This document shows, one piece after another, positions 45,660-54,514 of a stretch of DNA of 64,000 nt. Origin of the DNA: Collimonas fungivorans Ter331 (GTDB lineage: Bacteria; Pseudomonadota; Gammaproteobacteria; Burkholderiales; Burkholderiaceae_D). The stretch is taken from assembly GCF_000221045.1 (NCBI RefSeq), contig NC_015856.1, positions 1,864,686 to 1,928,685 on the forward strand, given 5' to 3'. A program made the position numbers and the translations under genes. The number at the start of each line of letters is the position of its first letter. The first letter of the stretch is position 1. Under the pieces are notes generated by a model that saw nothing but the letters and a program-made list of their open reading frames with translations, did no database searches and was not told where the DNA came from.

Positions 45660-46901
45660 ATGCAAAAAAACAAAATGCAGCTTGCGCGACTGCTGCTTTT
45701 CCTCAGCCTGGTTCTGATTGTGCTGTACGCCACATTCAAAGCCGTGCCCGCGCGCCAGATCAGGATTGCCGCCGGTCCGGAGGGCGGGAGTTTTTATGCG
45801 ATAGCGCTCCAGTATAAAAAAATACTGGAGAAAAAGTACTACCAGGTTGAAATCATTCCATTTCAAAATACCGATGAAATTTCGGCCCAGGTGGCTGACG
45901 ATGCGGCGCATGTTGATATCGGCTTTGTCGCAAATGACTTGCACGGGAAGAATACGGGCAGCCTGATATCGCTCGGAGAGATCCAGCTGCAGCCGATCTT
46001 CATTTTCGTGAATCGCAAGGAGGAAGCGGCAGGGCGCATTCAATCGTTCGCCGACCTGCGCGGGCTGCGCCTGGTACTTCCTCCTGAAAAGAGCGTTACC
46101 AGCCAGACCTTGCTGAGCATATTCGCTCTATACGGCATCGACCGCAACAATACGCCTCTCAGCTTTCTTTCGATCGGCAGCGGCATTCCGCAGCTGGTTC
46201 AGGAAAAATTCGACGCCGGCCTGTTCATCCTGGGAGCGGAAAGCGAGTTGATGGCGGAACTGGCGAAGAACCAGCACCTGGCGCTGGCAGAGATGAAGCA
46301 GCAGGCGGCCATCGTCAGGAGATTTCCCTTCTTGCAGGAAGTGACCCTGCCCAACGGGATCTTCGACCTGGAAGGAAAAATCCCCGCCCGCGACGTGAAG
46401 CTGCTGGCCGCAAGCATTTCAGTCATCGCCAAAAAAGACCTGCCTCCCGCCACCACCTACGCGCTGCTGGAAGCAATGTGGGAGGTGCATCGCAGCAGCA
46501 GTTACGTTAATGGCGAAAACGAATTTCCCAAATACAGCAGCACTGCGATACATACCAGCGAATTCGTCAATGAATTTTATCGCAAGGGCACGCCCTGGAT
46601 TTTTTCCACCTTCCCGGTTGCGGCCGCCAGCATCCTCGACGCTTACCTGGCGCCGCTGCTGGGGATCTGGTTCTTCCTGAGCATATACAGGGTTTTCATC
46701 CAGCTTGAAAAAATCCGCAGCCTCACCCTGTCCTTTCTTGCTCACCTGCTGCTTTGCTGGCTGCGATGGGGCATCAGGAAAGGCCGGCCTTTATCTCCGC
46801 TGGCGCGGTTTCTTGTGGAGAAAGTCGAGTCCGCAATAGAGCGGGAGGAACAAGGGTTGCCGGAAGTGTTGGCCGAACTGAAACACCTCAAGCAGCTTTA
46901 G
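45660..46901 (+). CDS. TAXI-family (TRAP-type) solute-binding protein with C-terminal membrane helix
   Basis: 413 residues from the ATG at 45660. The N-terminal hydrophobic segment LLLFLSLVLIVLYATF probably stays as an anchor, followed by IRIAAGPEGGSFYAIALQYKKILEK, the TAXI/NMT1-type binding fold. A second hydrophobic segment at about 325-345 (AYLAPLLGIWFFLSIY) and a cytoplasmic tail follow, as in membrane-anchored TAXI proteins that lack TRAP permeases. No DctM-type permease is beside it, so a sensory or scaffold role is as likely as transport. Confidence 0.82.
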   Translation: MQKNKMQLARLLLFLSLVLIVLYATFKAVPARQIRIAAGPEGGSFYAIALQYKKILEKKYYQVEIIPFQNTDEISAQVADDAAHVDIGFVANDLHGKNTGSLISLGEIQLQPIFIFVNRKEEAAGRIQSFADLRGLRLVLPPEKSVTSQTLLSIFALYGIDRNNTPLSFLSIGSGIPQLVQEKFDAGLFILGAESELMAELAKNQHLALAEMKQQAAIVRRFPFLQEVTLPNGIFDLEGKIPARDVKLLAASISVIAKKDLPPATTYALLEAMWEVHRSSSYVNGENEFPKYSSTAIHTSEFVNEFYRKGTPWIFSTFPVAAASILDAYLAPLLGIWFFLSIYRVFIQLEKIRSLTLSFLAHLLLCWLRWGIRKGRPLSPLARFLVEKVESAIEREEQGLPEVLAELKHLKQL

Positions 46902-46941
46902 CACGCAGCGAACTTTTGCCAGCCCACACCGGAGCCCAGCC

Positions 46942-47742
46942 ATGTCAGCGGACGATATCAGCAGAGCAATGCAAGCGACTTACGACCATTATTATCTCAG
47001 CGAAGGATATCGCCGCCGTTATCCGGAACCGAATATCGCAACCATGGCCTATCTGCTGCAGAACGGATTGGCGGACGTCAGCCAGATCCTCGACTTTGGC
47101 TGCGGAAACGGCCGCTATTCACTGGCTTTGCTGGAAAAAACCAAGGCCCACCTGACTGCCTACGATATTTCCGCCGCCTCCTTGGCGGAGTTCGAATCGC
47201 AGTTGCGCAGCACGCCTCATCGCGAGCGCGTCAGCTTTGTGCATGACAACCTGGACGGCTTGAACAGGTATGCCAGCTACGACGCGATCCTGATGCTGTT
47301 CGGCGTCTTGTCGCACGTGGTCGAGCGCGACTTGCGGCTGCAGACCCTGCATAAAATGCGCAGCCTGATCCGGCCCGACGGCAAGCTGATCTTGTCGGTG
47401 CCGTCGATTTTCCGGCGCAGGCCGTGGGAATTGCTCAAATACAGCCTGGCGCGAGCCATGGGATATGCCGCACCACCCCAGGATGAAGCGGGCAATATTC
47501 GGTTTACCAGGCGCATTGAGGGTCGCAACCTGACGTTCTTCTATCATCTCTACTCATTGCGCACCCTGCGCGAGGAATTGGCTGAAGCTGGATTCGCCAT
47601 CATGGAGTGCCAGCCTGAAAGCCTGTTTCCCGAATGGCTGGTGACGCAATCGAGCCTGGTGCGCTGCATCGACCGGCGCCTGTGCTCCTGGATTCCGGCG
47701 CAGCTCGGCTATGGCATGCGGGTGCTCGCGGACCCTGTATGA
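46942..47742 (+). CDS. Class I SAM-dependent methyltransferase
   Basis: 266 residues. Motif I is ILDFGCGNGRYSLALLEKTKAHLTAYDISAASL, then YDAILMLFGVLSHVV (motif IV region) and MRSLIRPDGKLILSVPSIF (post-motif). The C-terminal part is variable and may bind substrate. Target unknown. Its stop overlaps the next gene's ATG (ATGA), indicating coupling with an ABC transporter component. Confidence 0.85.
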   Translation: MSADDISRAMQATYDHYYLSEGYRRRYPEPNIATMAYLLQNGLADVSQILDFGCGNGRYSLALLEKTKAHLTAYDISAASLAEFESQLRSTPHRERVSFVHDNLDGLNRYASYDAILMLFGVLSHVVERDLRLQTLHKMRSLIRPDGKLILSVPSIFRRRPWELLKYSLARAMGYAAPPQDEAGNIRFTRRIEGRNLTFFYHLYSLRTLREELAEAGFAIMECQPESLFPEWLVTQSSLVRCIDRRLCSWIPAQLGYGMRVLADPV

Positions 47743-49361
47743 GGCAAGGTAAAACAAATGTGCGCCCCTGCCTGCAAGCGGGTCGTGCCTGCCTGTTTGC
47801 ATTTATCTTGGTGGCCGCCGGAGCGGCGCATGGCGAAAACCGCATGGACCAGATAGTCAAGCGTGGCGTGCTGGTGGTGGGAGTCAAGACCGACTATCCG
47901 CCTTTCGGTATGCTCTCGGCGGATGCCACGCTCCACGGCTTTGAGCACGACCTGGCGCAGGACCTGGCGCATCGCCTCGGCGTCGTCCTGCACAAGGTGG
48001 CGGTGACGGGCGCCAACCGCATGCAGGTGCTGGACGAAGGCAGGATAGACGTCATGATCGCGACCTTGGGCGACACCTACGAGCGGCGGCAAATCGCCGA
48101 CCTGGTCGAACCGAACTACTATTCTTCCGGCGTGACGCTGATGACCCGGCCGGACAGCAAATTGAGCGCTTGGGCCGATTTGCGCGGCCAAAAGGTATGC
48201 GCCACCCAGGGCAGCTACTTCAACCGCGCCATGGCTACCCGCTACCTGCTGGATTTGCAGGTGTTTCCAAGCGGCCGCGACGCCAAGCTGGGAGTGCGCG
48301 ACGGCCGTTGCGCCGGCTGGCTGTTCGACAACACCGCGATCGCCGGCGATTTGTTGTCGAGCGAATGGAAAGGCTACAAATCCACTTTGCCGCCGCAGCT
48401 GCTGACGCCGTGGGCTATCGCCATTGCACGTTCTGAAAAAGGCGGCGCGCTGGAAATGTTTATCGGCGATACCGTGGCGGACTGGCATCGACAGGGTGTC
48501 CTGCTCGGCCTGGAAAAAAAATGGCAAATGCCGCCTTCCGTGTTTTTGGCCGAGATGTACGCCTTGTGGAATAAAAAAGACGAGAAGGGCGCATTCATTT
48601 GCCGGCGCCTGGCGAACGGTCAATGGCCGCTGGCATGCCGCAATCCCGTTTTCATTACCTCTACTGAAACCACCGGCCTGCAGCAATGGGGATTGCGGCT
48701 CAAGGAAAAAACCGGCATCAACCTCACCTTCGTCTACGACGAGTATGAGCGCGACCAGTTTTTACGCGCTTTATGCATCACGCTCGCGCTCACGGTTTCT
48801 TGCGTATTCGGCAGCCTCGCCAGCGGCGTGGCCCTGGCGCTGGCCGTGGAACGGAAAATCCTGCTGCTCAGCCGGTTTCTCAAGGGACTGGCCTTGATCG
48901 GCAGGCTGACTCCGCCTTTGCTGCAAATTTATGTACTGGTTTTTGGCATAGGCGGTTTGCTGGCCGCCAGCTGGGGAGTGCAATTGAATTCCTTTCTGGT
49001 TGTCGTGCTGTGCCTGTGCTGGTACACCGGCTCATGCCTGCTGCATATCCTGGAAAACGCCGGCGACAAGGAACGTTTGCGCAATCCGGGATTTCGCCTG
49101 ACGTTCGACACCTTGCGGCCGCTTGTGAGTCGTTGTTCGACATCGATATTGGCGTGCCTGGTGAATGTAACCAAGGCCACCATGATGGCCAGCGCCGTCG
49201 CAGTGCCTGAATTGCTGTCGGTATCGACTTCGATCATTGCCGAACATGGGGCCGTCGCTACCGTGATGAATACCCTGATGCTGCTGTTCCTGCTTTTGGT
49301 GTTCGTCGTGCTGCGTGTATTGCAATGGATGGAACAGAGGTGGTGCCGTGGAATCGATTGA
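47739..49361 (+). CDS. Fused amino-acid-type ABC binding protein and permease
   Basis: 540 residues from the ATG at 47739. After a signal-like segment (about 13-27, ACLFAFILVAAGAAHG) comes a family-3 binding domain (about 30-270): RMDQIVKRGVLVVGVKTDYPPFGML, FEHDLAQDLAHRLG, RIDVMIATLGDTYERRQIADLVEPNYYSSG. A permease domain of the HisMQ/GlnP type follows from about 345 (FLRALCITLALTVSCVFGSLASG to the end). Binding-permease fusions are known, but here a second permease follows and no ATPase gene is present in the window. The ligand is probably an amino acid or similar. Confidence 0.85.
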   Translation: MRQGKTNVRPCLQAGRACLFAFILVAAGAAHGENRMDQIVKRGVLVVGVKTDYPPFGMLSADATLHGFEHDLAQDLAHRLGVVLHKVAVTGANRMQVLDEGRIDVMIATLGDTYERRQIADLVEPNYYSSGVTLMTRPDSKLSAWADLRGQKVCATQGSYFNRAMATRYLLDLQVFPSGRDAKLGVRDGRCAGWLFDNTAIAGDLLSSEWKGYKSTLPPQLLTPWAIAIARSEKGGALEMFIGDTVADWHRQGVLLGLEKKWQMPPSVFLAEMYALWNKKDEKGAFICRRLANGQWPLACRNPVFITSTETTGLQQWGLRLKEKTGINLTFVYDEYERDQFLRALCITLALTVSCVFGSLASGVALALAVERKILLLSRFLKGLALIGRLTPPLLQIYVLVFGIGGLLAASWGVQLNSFLVVVLCLCWYTGSCLLHILENAGDKERLRNPGFRLTFDTLRPLVSRCSTSILACLVNVTKATMMASAVAVPELLSVSTSIIAEHGAVATVMNTLMLLFLLLVFVVLRVLQWMEQRWCRGID

Positions 49362-49989
49362 AATCGGAAAAAAACTGTTTGAGTGGACTCCCTTTCTGGC
49401 AACCGGATTCCTATGGAACATCCTGATTTCCGTACTGGCATTGGCTATCGGCACGGTCGGCGGCGGGCTGCTGGTCTTGCTGCGGCTGTCCAGCCATCGG
49501 AAATGGGCTCTTGCGGGTTCGGCCCTGACTGAACTCATGCGCAATGTGCCGACGTTTGTTTTCCAGTTTTACCTGGTCTTCATGCTGCCGGAATCATTGA
49601 CGTTGCCGTTTTCGAGCCTCAGCCTGCCTTTCCCGTCCTGGCTGAAAGCGGCACTGGCACTGGCGCTAGCCGTGGCGGGTTTTGTTTCAGATAACCTGTT
49701 GAGCACGATCCTGGAATGGCGGCGCGGCAGATACCAAGATGCGCTGCTGTTCATCTCGAACCTGGGCAATTTTTGCGTAATCATTGTCATGGCGTCCTCT
49801 GCGGCGTCGGTGATAGGCGTGCCTGAATTGCTCAGCCGCTGCAACACCGTAATCAACGCCACCGGCACCACGCAGATCATGCTGTGGGTTTACCTGTATG
49901 CGATGGTCTGGTTCTTTCTGTTTTCCTACCTGGTGACGGCCGGAATAAGGAGATTCAGTTCCGGCATGCAGCGGCGCATAAGAAGTTAA
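49348..49989 (+). CDS. Amino-acid-type ABC transporter permease
   Basis: 213 residues from a GTG at 49348, overlapping the previous gene by 14 bases. TGFLWNILISVLALAIGTVGGGLLVLLRL, then ALTELMRNVPTFVFQFYLVFMLP, is the HisMQ-type permease signature (xEL-RNxPxxxQ); ISNLGNFCVIIVMASSAASVIGVPELL holds the ATPase-coupling region. It would pair with the preceding fusion as heterodimer. The partner ATPase must be encoded elsewhere. Confidence 0.85.
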   Translation: MESIEIGKKLFEWTPFLATGFLWNILISVLALAIGTVGGGLLVLLRLSSHRKWALAGSALTELMRNVPTFVFQFYLVFMLPESLTLPFSSLSLPFPSWLKAALALALAVAGFVSDNLLSTILEWRRGRYQDALLFISNLGNFCVIIVMASSAASVIGVPELLSRCNTVINATGTTQIMLWVYLYAMVWFFLFSYLVTAGIRRFSSGMQRRIRS

Positions 49990-50064
49990 GCAGAATTTCC
50001 GGCAACAGGAAAAGCGGGCGCCGGATTGGAGCATCCGTTTGCCCGCCTGGTGTCGGCGGCAGGT

Positions 50065-50652
50065 TTAGCTGAGGGCAGGCAGATAATGCGTCAGCTTGTC
50101 ATAACCGTTGTCTTTCAGGGCTTTGATGGCGTCCGCTCCCTTTTTTCCCCACGTAAAAACATCGCCGTGAAGATCGACATAGACCCAGTGCAACAGGCCG
50201 TACCGGTAATTGCTTTGATTGTCTTTTTTCCCCAAGCCGTAAATCGCGTTCTTATACGGTAACGGTTTGTCGAGATTCAAGGTGTTGCTGCTCGCCGTTG
50301 TGGCATGAAAGTCATAGTTCAGGAATCCCAGGTCTTTGCACAGCAGGCTGACCGCGGCCGCCGTCATCGCAATGCCGACCTGCGCATCCATGGCGTGGTT
50401 GCCGCGCATTTTGTCCGTGACGTCTTGCAGGCTGCGATAAGCATATACATTCCCGAAAACCTTCGAGAAATCAAGCAGCGCTGCAGACCGGTCCGCATGG
50501 TTCCGGCAAAAATTCTCGATCAGGGGAAACAAGGTGGCATAGGTGTCGGCCGCAATGACTCCTCCCTTTTTATGGTTCAGGTTGGCGGCCTGGACGGCCG
50601 CGACAAAACCGCATATTCCCCAGTTGTTCTGGTTCATGTCTTCGATTTTCAT
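50065..50652 (-). CDS. Possible papain-like Cys/His hydrolase, unrecognised family
   Basis: 195 residues, ATG at 50652 with AAAGGGA upstream. The N-terminal NQNNWGICGFVAAVQAANL has the look of a catalytic-Cys helix of papain or NlpC-like folds, and YGLLHWVYVDLHGDVFTWGKKG supplies a His and an Asp in a later strand, in the right order for a Cys-His-Asp triad. No signal peptide or membrane helix. It could be a peptidase, amidase or injected toxin; no family is recognised. It is convergent with the permease gene and divergent from an OmpR-like regulator. Confidence 0.6.
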   Translation of the reverse strand: MKIEDMNQNNWGICGFVAAVQAANLNHKKGGVIAADTYATLFPLIENFCRNHADRSAALLDFSKVFGNVYAYRSLQDVTDKMRGNHAMDAQVGIAMTAAAVSLLCKDLGFLNYDFHATTASSNTLNLDKPLPYKNAIYGLGKKDNQSNYRYGLLHWVYVDLHGDVFTWGKKGADAIKALKDNGYDKLTHYLPALS

Positions 50653-51020
50653 GCCGATTCCCTTTCATGTAGATGCGTCGCCATGCCGTTCATTCAGGCC
50701 GGTTGTCGCTATCGCCCGCCAGGCGGGAAGCGGCCGCGCCGGATCTTTTCGCTTTCATGCGCGGCCTGAACATCGCAAAGATCGTAAAAAGAATAGGCCC
50801 GGCATCGGCCGGGAAACTGACGGTTGCTGACATGGGCAGGCGCCGGCGATTCGCTGAACTGGCGGCTTATATGGCCGTTGATCGACCAAATGAAAAACGG
50901 GGTTTCATGGCCAGATGTCGGTGGATTTGCATCCAAGGCTGTAATTGTCTGGTTTTATGGCGCATCCGCAACCGAGTCACCTCCCGGCGCAGGGCCATGT
51001 TCCTCAGAAAACTATAGAAA
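50653..51020. other. Gene-free stretch between the Cys/His protein and the OmpR-like regulator
   Basis: About 370 bases with short open frames on both strands but none with a ribosome site or protein-like composition. A rightward frame from 50673 would give 114 Arg-rich residues and looks like noise. Direct repeats follow at 51021-51040. Confidence 0.5.
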
Positions 51021-51040
51021 ATGTCATGAATTGTCATGAT
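51021..51040 (+). promoter_or_regulatory. Direct repeats TGTCATGA upstream of the OmpR-like regulator
   Basis: AATGTCATGA and ATTGTCATGA lie in tandem (TGTCATGA at 51023-51030 and 51033-51040, a 10-base step). PhoB/OmpR-type winged helices bind such direct repeats, so this could be an autoregulatory operator 57 bases before the gene. Confidence 0.35.
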
Positions 51041-51096
51041 AACAGTATTTCCATGAGTCAACATGTGGCCATGAATCTACTTTGTTGGGGCAAAAA

Positions 51097-51624
51097 ATGA
51101 TGACGTTGCTTCTCCTGAAAGATGACACGCGAAATGAAAATGAGATCTGCGATTTTTTCAGCAGCGCTGGTTATCAGATCAATTGGAGCGAGACTTCAGC
51201 CACCTTGCTGGCAGGGCAGAGTCCGAGCGAGCAAAACAGGTCGATCACCATTTTGCAGATGGATCACACGCATCCGTTCCCGCCCGATATTGCCAACCTG
51301 ACGCGCGGCATCACGCTGCCTTGGCGGCTGTCCATGCACCAGCGCACCCTGACCGCGCCGAACAATAACCAGATCAAGCTCACCAGCCTGGAGTTTACCC
51401 TGGTCAAAACCTTTGCCATGCTGGAAATCGGCGAGGTGGCGTCCAGAAGGAGGATCATCGGTGAATTCGGCGAGCATTACCTGAGTTACGACCAAAACCG
51501 GCTGGACACCATGATCATGCGCTTGCGCAAAAAAATCCGGCACGGGCTGGGAATGGCGCTGCCCTTGAATACGGTAAGGGTGCGTGGATTCAGCTTTGAC
51601 GATTTGCTGATCCTCGATCATTAA
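51097..51624 (+). CDS. OmpR/PhoB-type winged-helix regulator with degenerate receiver
   Basis: 175 residues from the ATG at 51097 (51100 also possible). The C-terminal half (about 85-170) is a Trans_reg_C domain: IKLTSLEFTLVKTFAMLEIGEVASRRRIIGEFG, NRLDTMIMRLRKKIR, LNTVRVRGFSF. The N-terminal part begins like a receiver (MTLLLLKDDTRNENEICDFFSSAGYQINW) but is only about 80 residues and lacks a convincing phospho-acceptor context, so control is probably not by a normal histidine kinase. None is nearby. Confidence 0.8.
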   Translation: MMTLLLLKDDTRNENEICDFFSSAGYQINWSETSATLLAGQSPSEQNRSITILQMDHTHPFPPDIANLTRGITLPWRLSMHQRTLTAPNNNQIKLTSLEFTLVKTFAMLEIGEVASRRRIIGEFGEHYLSYDQNRLDTMIMRLRKKIRHGLGMALPLNTVRVRGFSFDDLLILDH

Positions 51625-51651
51625 ACCGGGCACAGATGGGCGCCGAATCTG

Positions 51652-52569
51652 TCATGGCCCACCTTTGATCCGCCAGGGCGGCACCGGGCCGAACTGCCGC
51701 AGCGCATACTCGATGAATTTCTTCGCGCGCGCCGACATGCCTTTGCGCTGCGGAACCAGCGCGATGACGTCGGCCGGCGCGATATTCCACTGGGGGAGCA
51801 GCGCCACCAGCTTGCCGCGCCGGATGTTTTCGGCGACGTCCCACTCGGAACGGATCATGATGCCTTTCCCCATCAGCGCCCATTGGTGCACCACTTCGCC
51901 ATCGTTGGAACTGAGGATGGGATCGACCCGCACGCTGTGGCTGAGCGTTCCTTTGCCAAACTTCCACAGGCCCACGTCTTCATCGTTTTCCTGCAATACC
52001 AGGCACTGGTGGCCGGCAAGCGATTGCGGATCGGCCGGCGACCCCATGCGCCGGATATAGGATGGGGCCGCACACAGGATTCTCGCATTGGCGCCGATCT
52101 TGTAGCGCACCAGGCTGGAGTCGGCCAGCGCGCCGATGTGGAACGTGATGTCGGCCTTGTGCGCTTCGCCGGCGCTAATGCGGTCGAGCAGTATCAGCGA
52201 AACCTTGACGCCCGGATGGTCGCTCTGGAATTGCGCCACCAGCGGCGTCAGGTAGCGGCGGCCAAAGCCGAACGGGGCGTTGATGCGCAGATGTCCCGCG
52301 ACAATGCCTTGCCGTGCTTTCAGCATTTCAAAAAGAGCATCGTTGCGCTCGCAAATCGCCGCGCCTTCTTCTGCCAGCAGCTGGCCTTCGTCGGTCAGGT
52401 TCATGTTCCGCGTGGAGCGGTCGATCAGGCGCACGCCCAGCCTGGCTTCCAGCTGCTGCAGGCGCTGCGTCACGGCGGAAGCGGTCACGTTGATTTCACG
52501 CGCGGCGGCGGCGAGGCTGCCGGTTTTTACCACGATCATGAAAAAGCGAATATCGTCGACCGGGATCAT
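51652..52569 (-). CDS. LysR-family transcriptional regulator
   Basis: 305 residues. The N-terminal helix-turn-helix is DIRFFMIVVKTGSLAAAAREINVTASAVTQRLQQLEARLGVRLIDRSTRNMNLTDEG, and the rest is the substrate-binding effector domain (GHLRINAPFGFGRRYLTPLVAQFQSDHPGVKVSLIL). It is divergent from the HAD/D-threonine-aldolase-like/RidA genes across 96 bp and probably regulates them; such regulators respond to a pathway metabolite. Confidence 0.92.
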   Translation of the reverse strand: MIPVDDIRFFMIVVKTGSLAAAAREINVTASAVTQRLQQLEARLGVRLIDRSTRNMNLTDEGQLLAEEGAAICERNDALFEMLKARQGIVAGHLRINAPFGFGRRYLTPLVAQFQSDHPGVKVSLILLDRISAGEAHKADITFHIGALADSSLVRYKIGANARILCAAPSYIRRMGSPADPQSLAGHQCLVLQENDEDVGLWKFGKGTLSHSVRVDPILSSNDGEVVHQWALMGKGIMIRSEWDVAENIRRGKLVALLPQWNIAPADVIALVPQRKGMSARAKKFIEYALRQFGPVPPWRIKGGP

Positions 52570-52665
52570 TATTAAGTAAAACTTAAGTTAGCCATGTGTT
52601 TGATTTAACCACAATCTTGGCGATACCGTCGATAATTCAGCCATACCAACTGGATCGGGGCTGAC

Positions 52666-53295
52666 ATGGCGCAAAAATATCAGGCAATCTTGTTCGACCT
52701 GCTGACAGCATTGCTGGATTCCTGGACAGTCTGGAACCATACCGCCGGCTCGGAGCAGGCCGGGCGCGCCTGGCGCGCCGAATACCTGCGGCTGACCTAT
52801 GGTTGCGGTGCTTATCAGCCTTATGAAGAACTGGTGGCGCAGGCGGCGCAGAACGTCGGACTGGCGCCGGAGCTGGCGCAACAGCTGGACCGCAACTGGC
52901 GCAGTCTCCAGCCGTGGCCGGAGGTAACCGCAACGCTGGCGCGTTTGCAGCAGAATCATCGGCTTGGGGTGGTGACTAACTGTTCCACCAGGCTGGGCCA
53001 GCTGGCAGCCGACAGGGTCGGTGTCCCATTCGAGGTGGTGGTGACGTCGGAGCAGGCCGGGTTTTACAAGCCTGACCCGCGGCCGTATCGGCTGGCGCTG
53101 GAGAAACTGGACTTGCCGGCGCAGCGCGTGCTGTTTGTCGCCGGGTCCGCCTACGATATGTTCGGCACCGCGCAGGTCGGCCTCGATACCTTCTGGCACA
53201 ACCGCATCGGCCTGGCAGCACCTGCCGGCGCGCCGGCGCCGCTGGCGGAGTCGGCGCAGATCTCGGACCTGCTGCAGTTCGCCGAAACCAGATAA
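52666..53295 (+). CDS. HAD-superfamily hydrolase, haloacid dehalogenase type II-like
   Basis: 209 residues. Motif 1 FDLLTALLD has the nucleophile Asp without the second DxD Asp, as in L-2-haloacid dehalogenases; motif 2 VVTNCS; motif 3 Lys in FYKPDPRPYRLAL; motif 4 VAGSAYDMFG. The nucleophile and SAYD pattern agree with dehalogenases rather than phosphatases, but the physiological substrate is unknown. First of a rightward group with the aldolase-like gene 14 bp later. Confidence 0.85.
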   Translation: MAQKYQAILFDLLTALLDSWTVWNHTAGSEQAGRAWRAEYLRLTYGCGAYQPYEELVAQAAQNVGLAPELAQQLDRNWRSLQPWPEVTATLARLQQNHRLGVVTNCSTRLGQLAADRVGVPFEVVVTSEQAGFYKPDPRPYRLALEKLDLPAQRVLFVAGSAYDMFGTAQVGLDTFWHNRIGLAAPAGAPAPLAESAQISDLLQFAETR

Positions 53296-53309
53296 ACCGA
53301 GGAAATGAC

Positions 53310-54470
53310 ATGAATGATTCCACGCTCCATCCGGCGCGCCGGCTGGCCGACCTTGAAACGCCGGCCCTGGTCCTCGACCAGGACCGCATGCAACAGAATA
53401 TCGCCCGCATGCGGACCAGCCTGGCTCGTTTCAATGTGGCGTTCAGGCCGCACGTCAAGACCAGCAAGTCGATCCAGGTCGCCCGCTCGACGCTAGGGCA
53501 AGTCAGCGGACCGATCACGGTCTCGACGCTCAAGGAAGCCGAATATTTTGCAGCCAATGGCTTCACGGATATCCTGTACGCGGTCGGCATTGTTCCAGGC
53601 AAGTTCGATCACGTGATCCGGCTGCGGCGGCAGGGGGTAAGGCTGACGCTGATCCTGGACAGCCTGGAGATGGCCCAGGCCCTGTGCGACAAAGGGCGGC
53701 AGGAAAACATGTGTTTCGACGTAATGATCGAAATCGACTCCGACGGCCACCGCTCAGGCGTGGTTCCCGATTCGCCGGAGCTGCTCGAGATCGGCCGTTG
53801 CCTGGCCACCGGCGGCCAGCATCTGGCTGGCGTCATCACCCATGCCGGTAATTCCTATAATTGCCGCTCGATACCGGCCATCAGGCAGATGGCGCAGCAG
53901 GAACGCGATGCCGCGGTCGGCTGCGCAGAACGCTTGCGCGCGGCCGGCATCGTGTGCCCGGCAGTCAGCATCGGTTCGACGCCGACCGCCATGTTCGCCG
54001 ACAACCTGGATGGCGTCAGCGAAGTGCGCGCCGGCGTGTTTGTGTTCGGCGACCTGGTGATGGCAGGCCTGGGTGTCTGCCGCCAGCAAGACATCGCGCT
54101 ATCCGTGCTCACCACGGTGATCGGGCACCAGAAAGAAAAAGGCTGGATCATTACCGACGCCGGCTGGATGGCCATGTCGCGCGACCGCGGCACCAGCAGG
54201 CAGCCGCAGGACCAGGGTTACGGCCTGGTCTGCGATCTTGGCGGCGAGCTGTTGCCGGATCTGCTGATGGTCGACGCCAACCAGGAACACGGCGTGATCG
54301 CGCACCGCTCCGGCGACCCTGCACAAACACCGGACCTGCCTATCGGCGCCATGCTGCGCATCCTGCCGAACCACGCTTGCGCCACCGGCGCCCAGCATGC
54401 CCGCTACCATGTGGTTAACCGGGAGTCTTCGGATATCCTGGAGGTCTGGGAGCGCTTCCGCGGCTGGTAG
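53310..54470 (+). CDS. D-threonine aldolase / D-serine dehydratase-like PLP enzyme (DSD1 type)
   Basis: 386 residues, fold-type III. LETPALVLDQDRMQQNIARM precedes RPHVKTSKS with the Schiff-base lysine; MIEIDSDGHRSGV follows. The C-terminal ANQEHGVI and LPNHAC provide the metal-binding His and Cys of the DSD1 family. It would cleave or dehydrate a D-beta-hydroxy amino acid such as D-threonine or D-serine. A RidA gene follows 44 bp downstream, fitting an imine by-product. Confidence 0.9.
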   Translation: MNDSTLHPARRLADLETPALVLDQDRMQQNIARMRTSLARFNVAFRPHVKTSKSIQVARSTLGQVSGPITVSTLKEAEYFAANGFTDILYAVGIVPGKFDHVIRLRRQGVRLTLILDSLEMAQALCDKGRQENMCFDVMIEIDSDGHRSGVVPDSPELLEIGRCLATGGQHLAGVITHAGNSYNCRSIPAIRQMAQQERDAAVGCAERLRAAGIVCPAVSIGSTPTAMFADNLDGVSEVRAGVFVFGDLVMAGLGVCRQQDIALSVLTTVIGHQKEKGWIITDAGWMAMSRDRGTSRQPQDQGYGLVCDLGGELLPDLLMVDANQEHGVIAHRSGDPAQTPDLPIGAMLRILPNHACATGAQHARYHVVNRESSDILEVWERFRGW

Positions 54471-54514
54471 GACAGGCCCCGGCCCATCATTCATCCTTGT
54501 CACGCAAAGAGACC

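Noticed and set aside
50673..51017. 114-residue plus-strand frame
   Set aside because: Arg-rich, no ribosome site, no domain; reads as noise in a regulatory gap.
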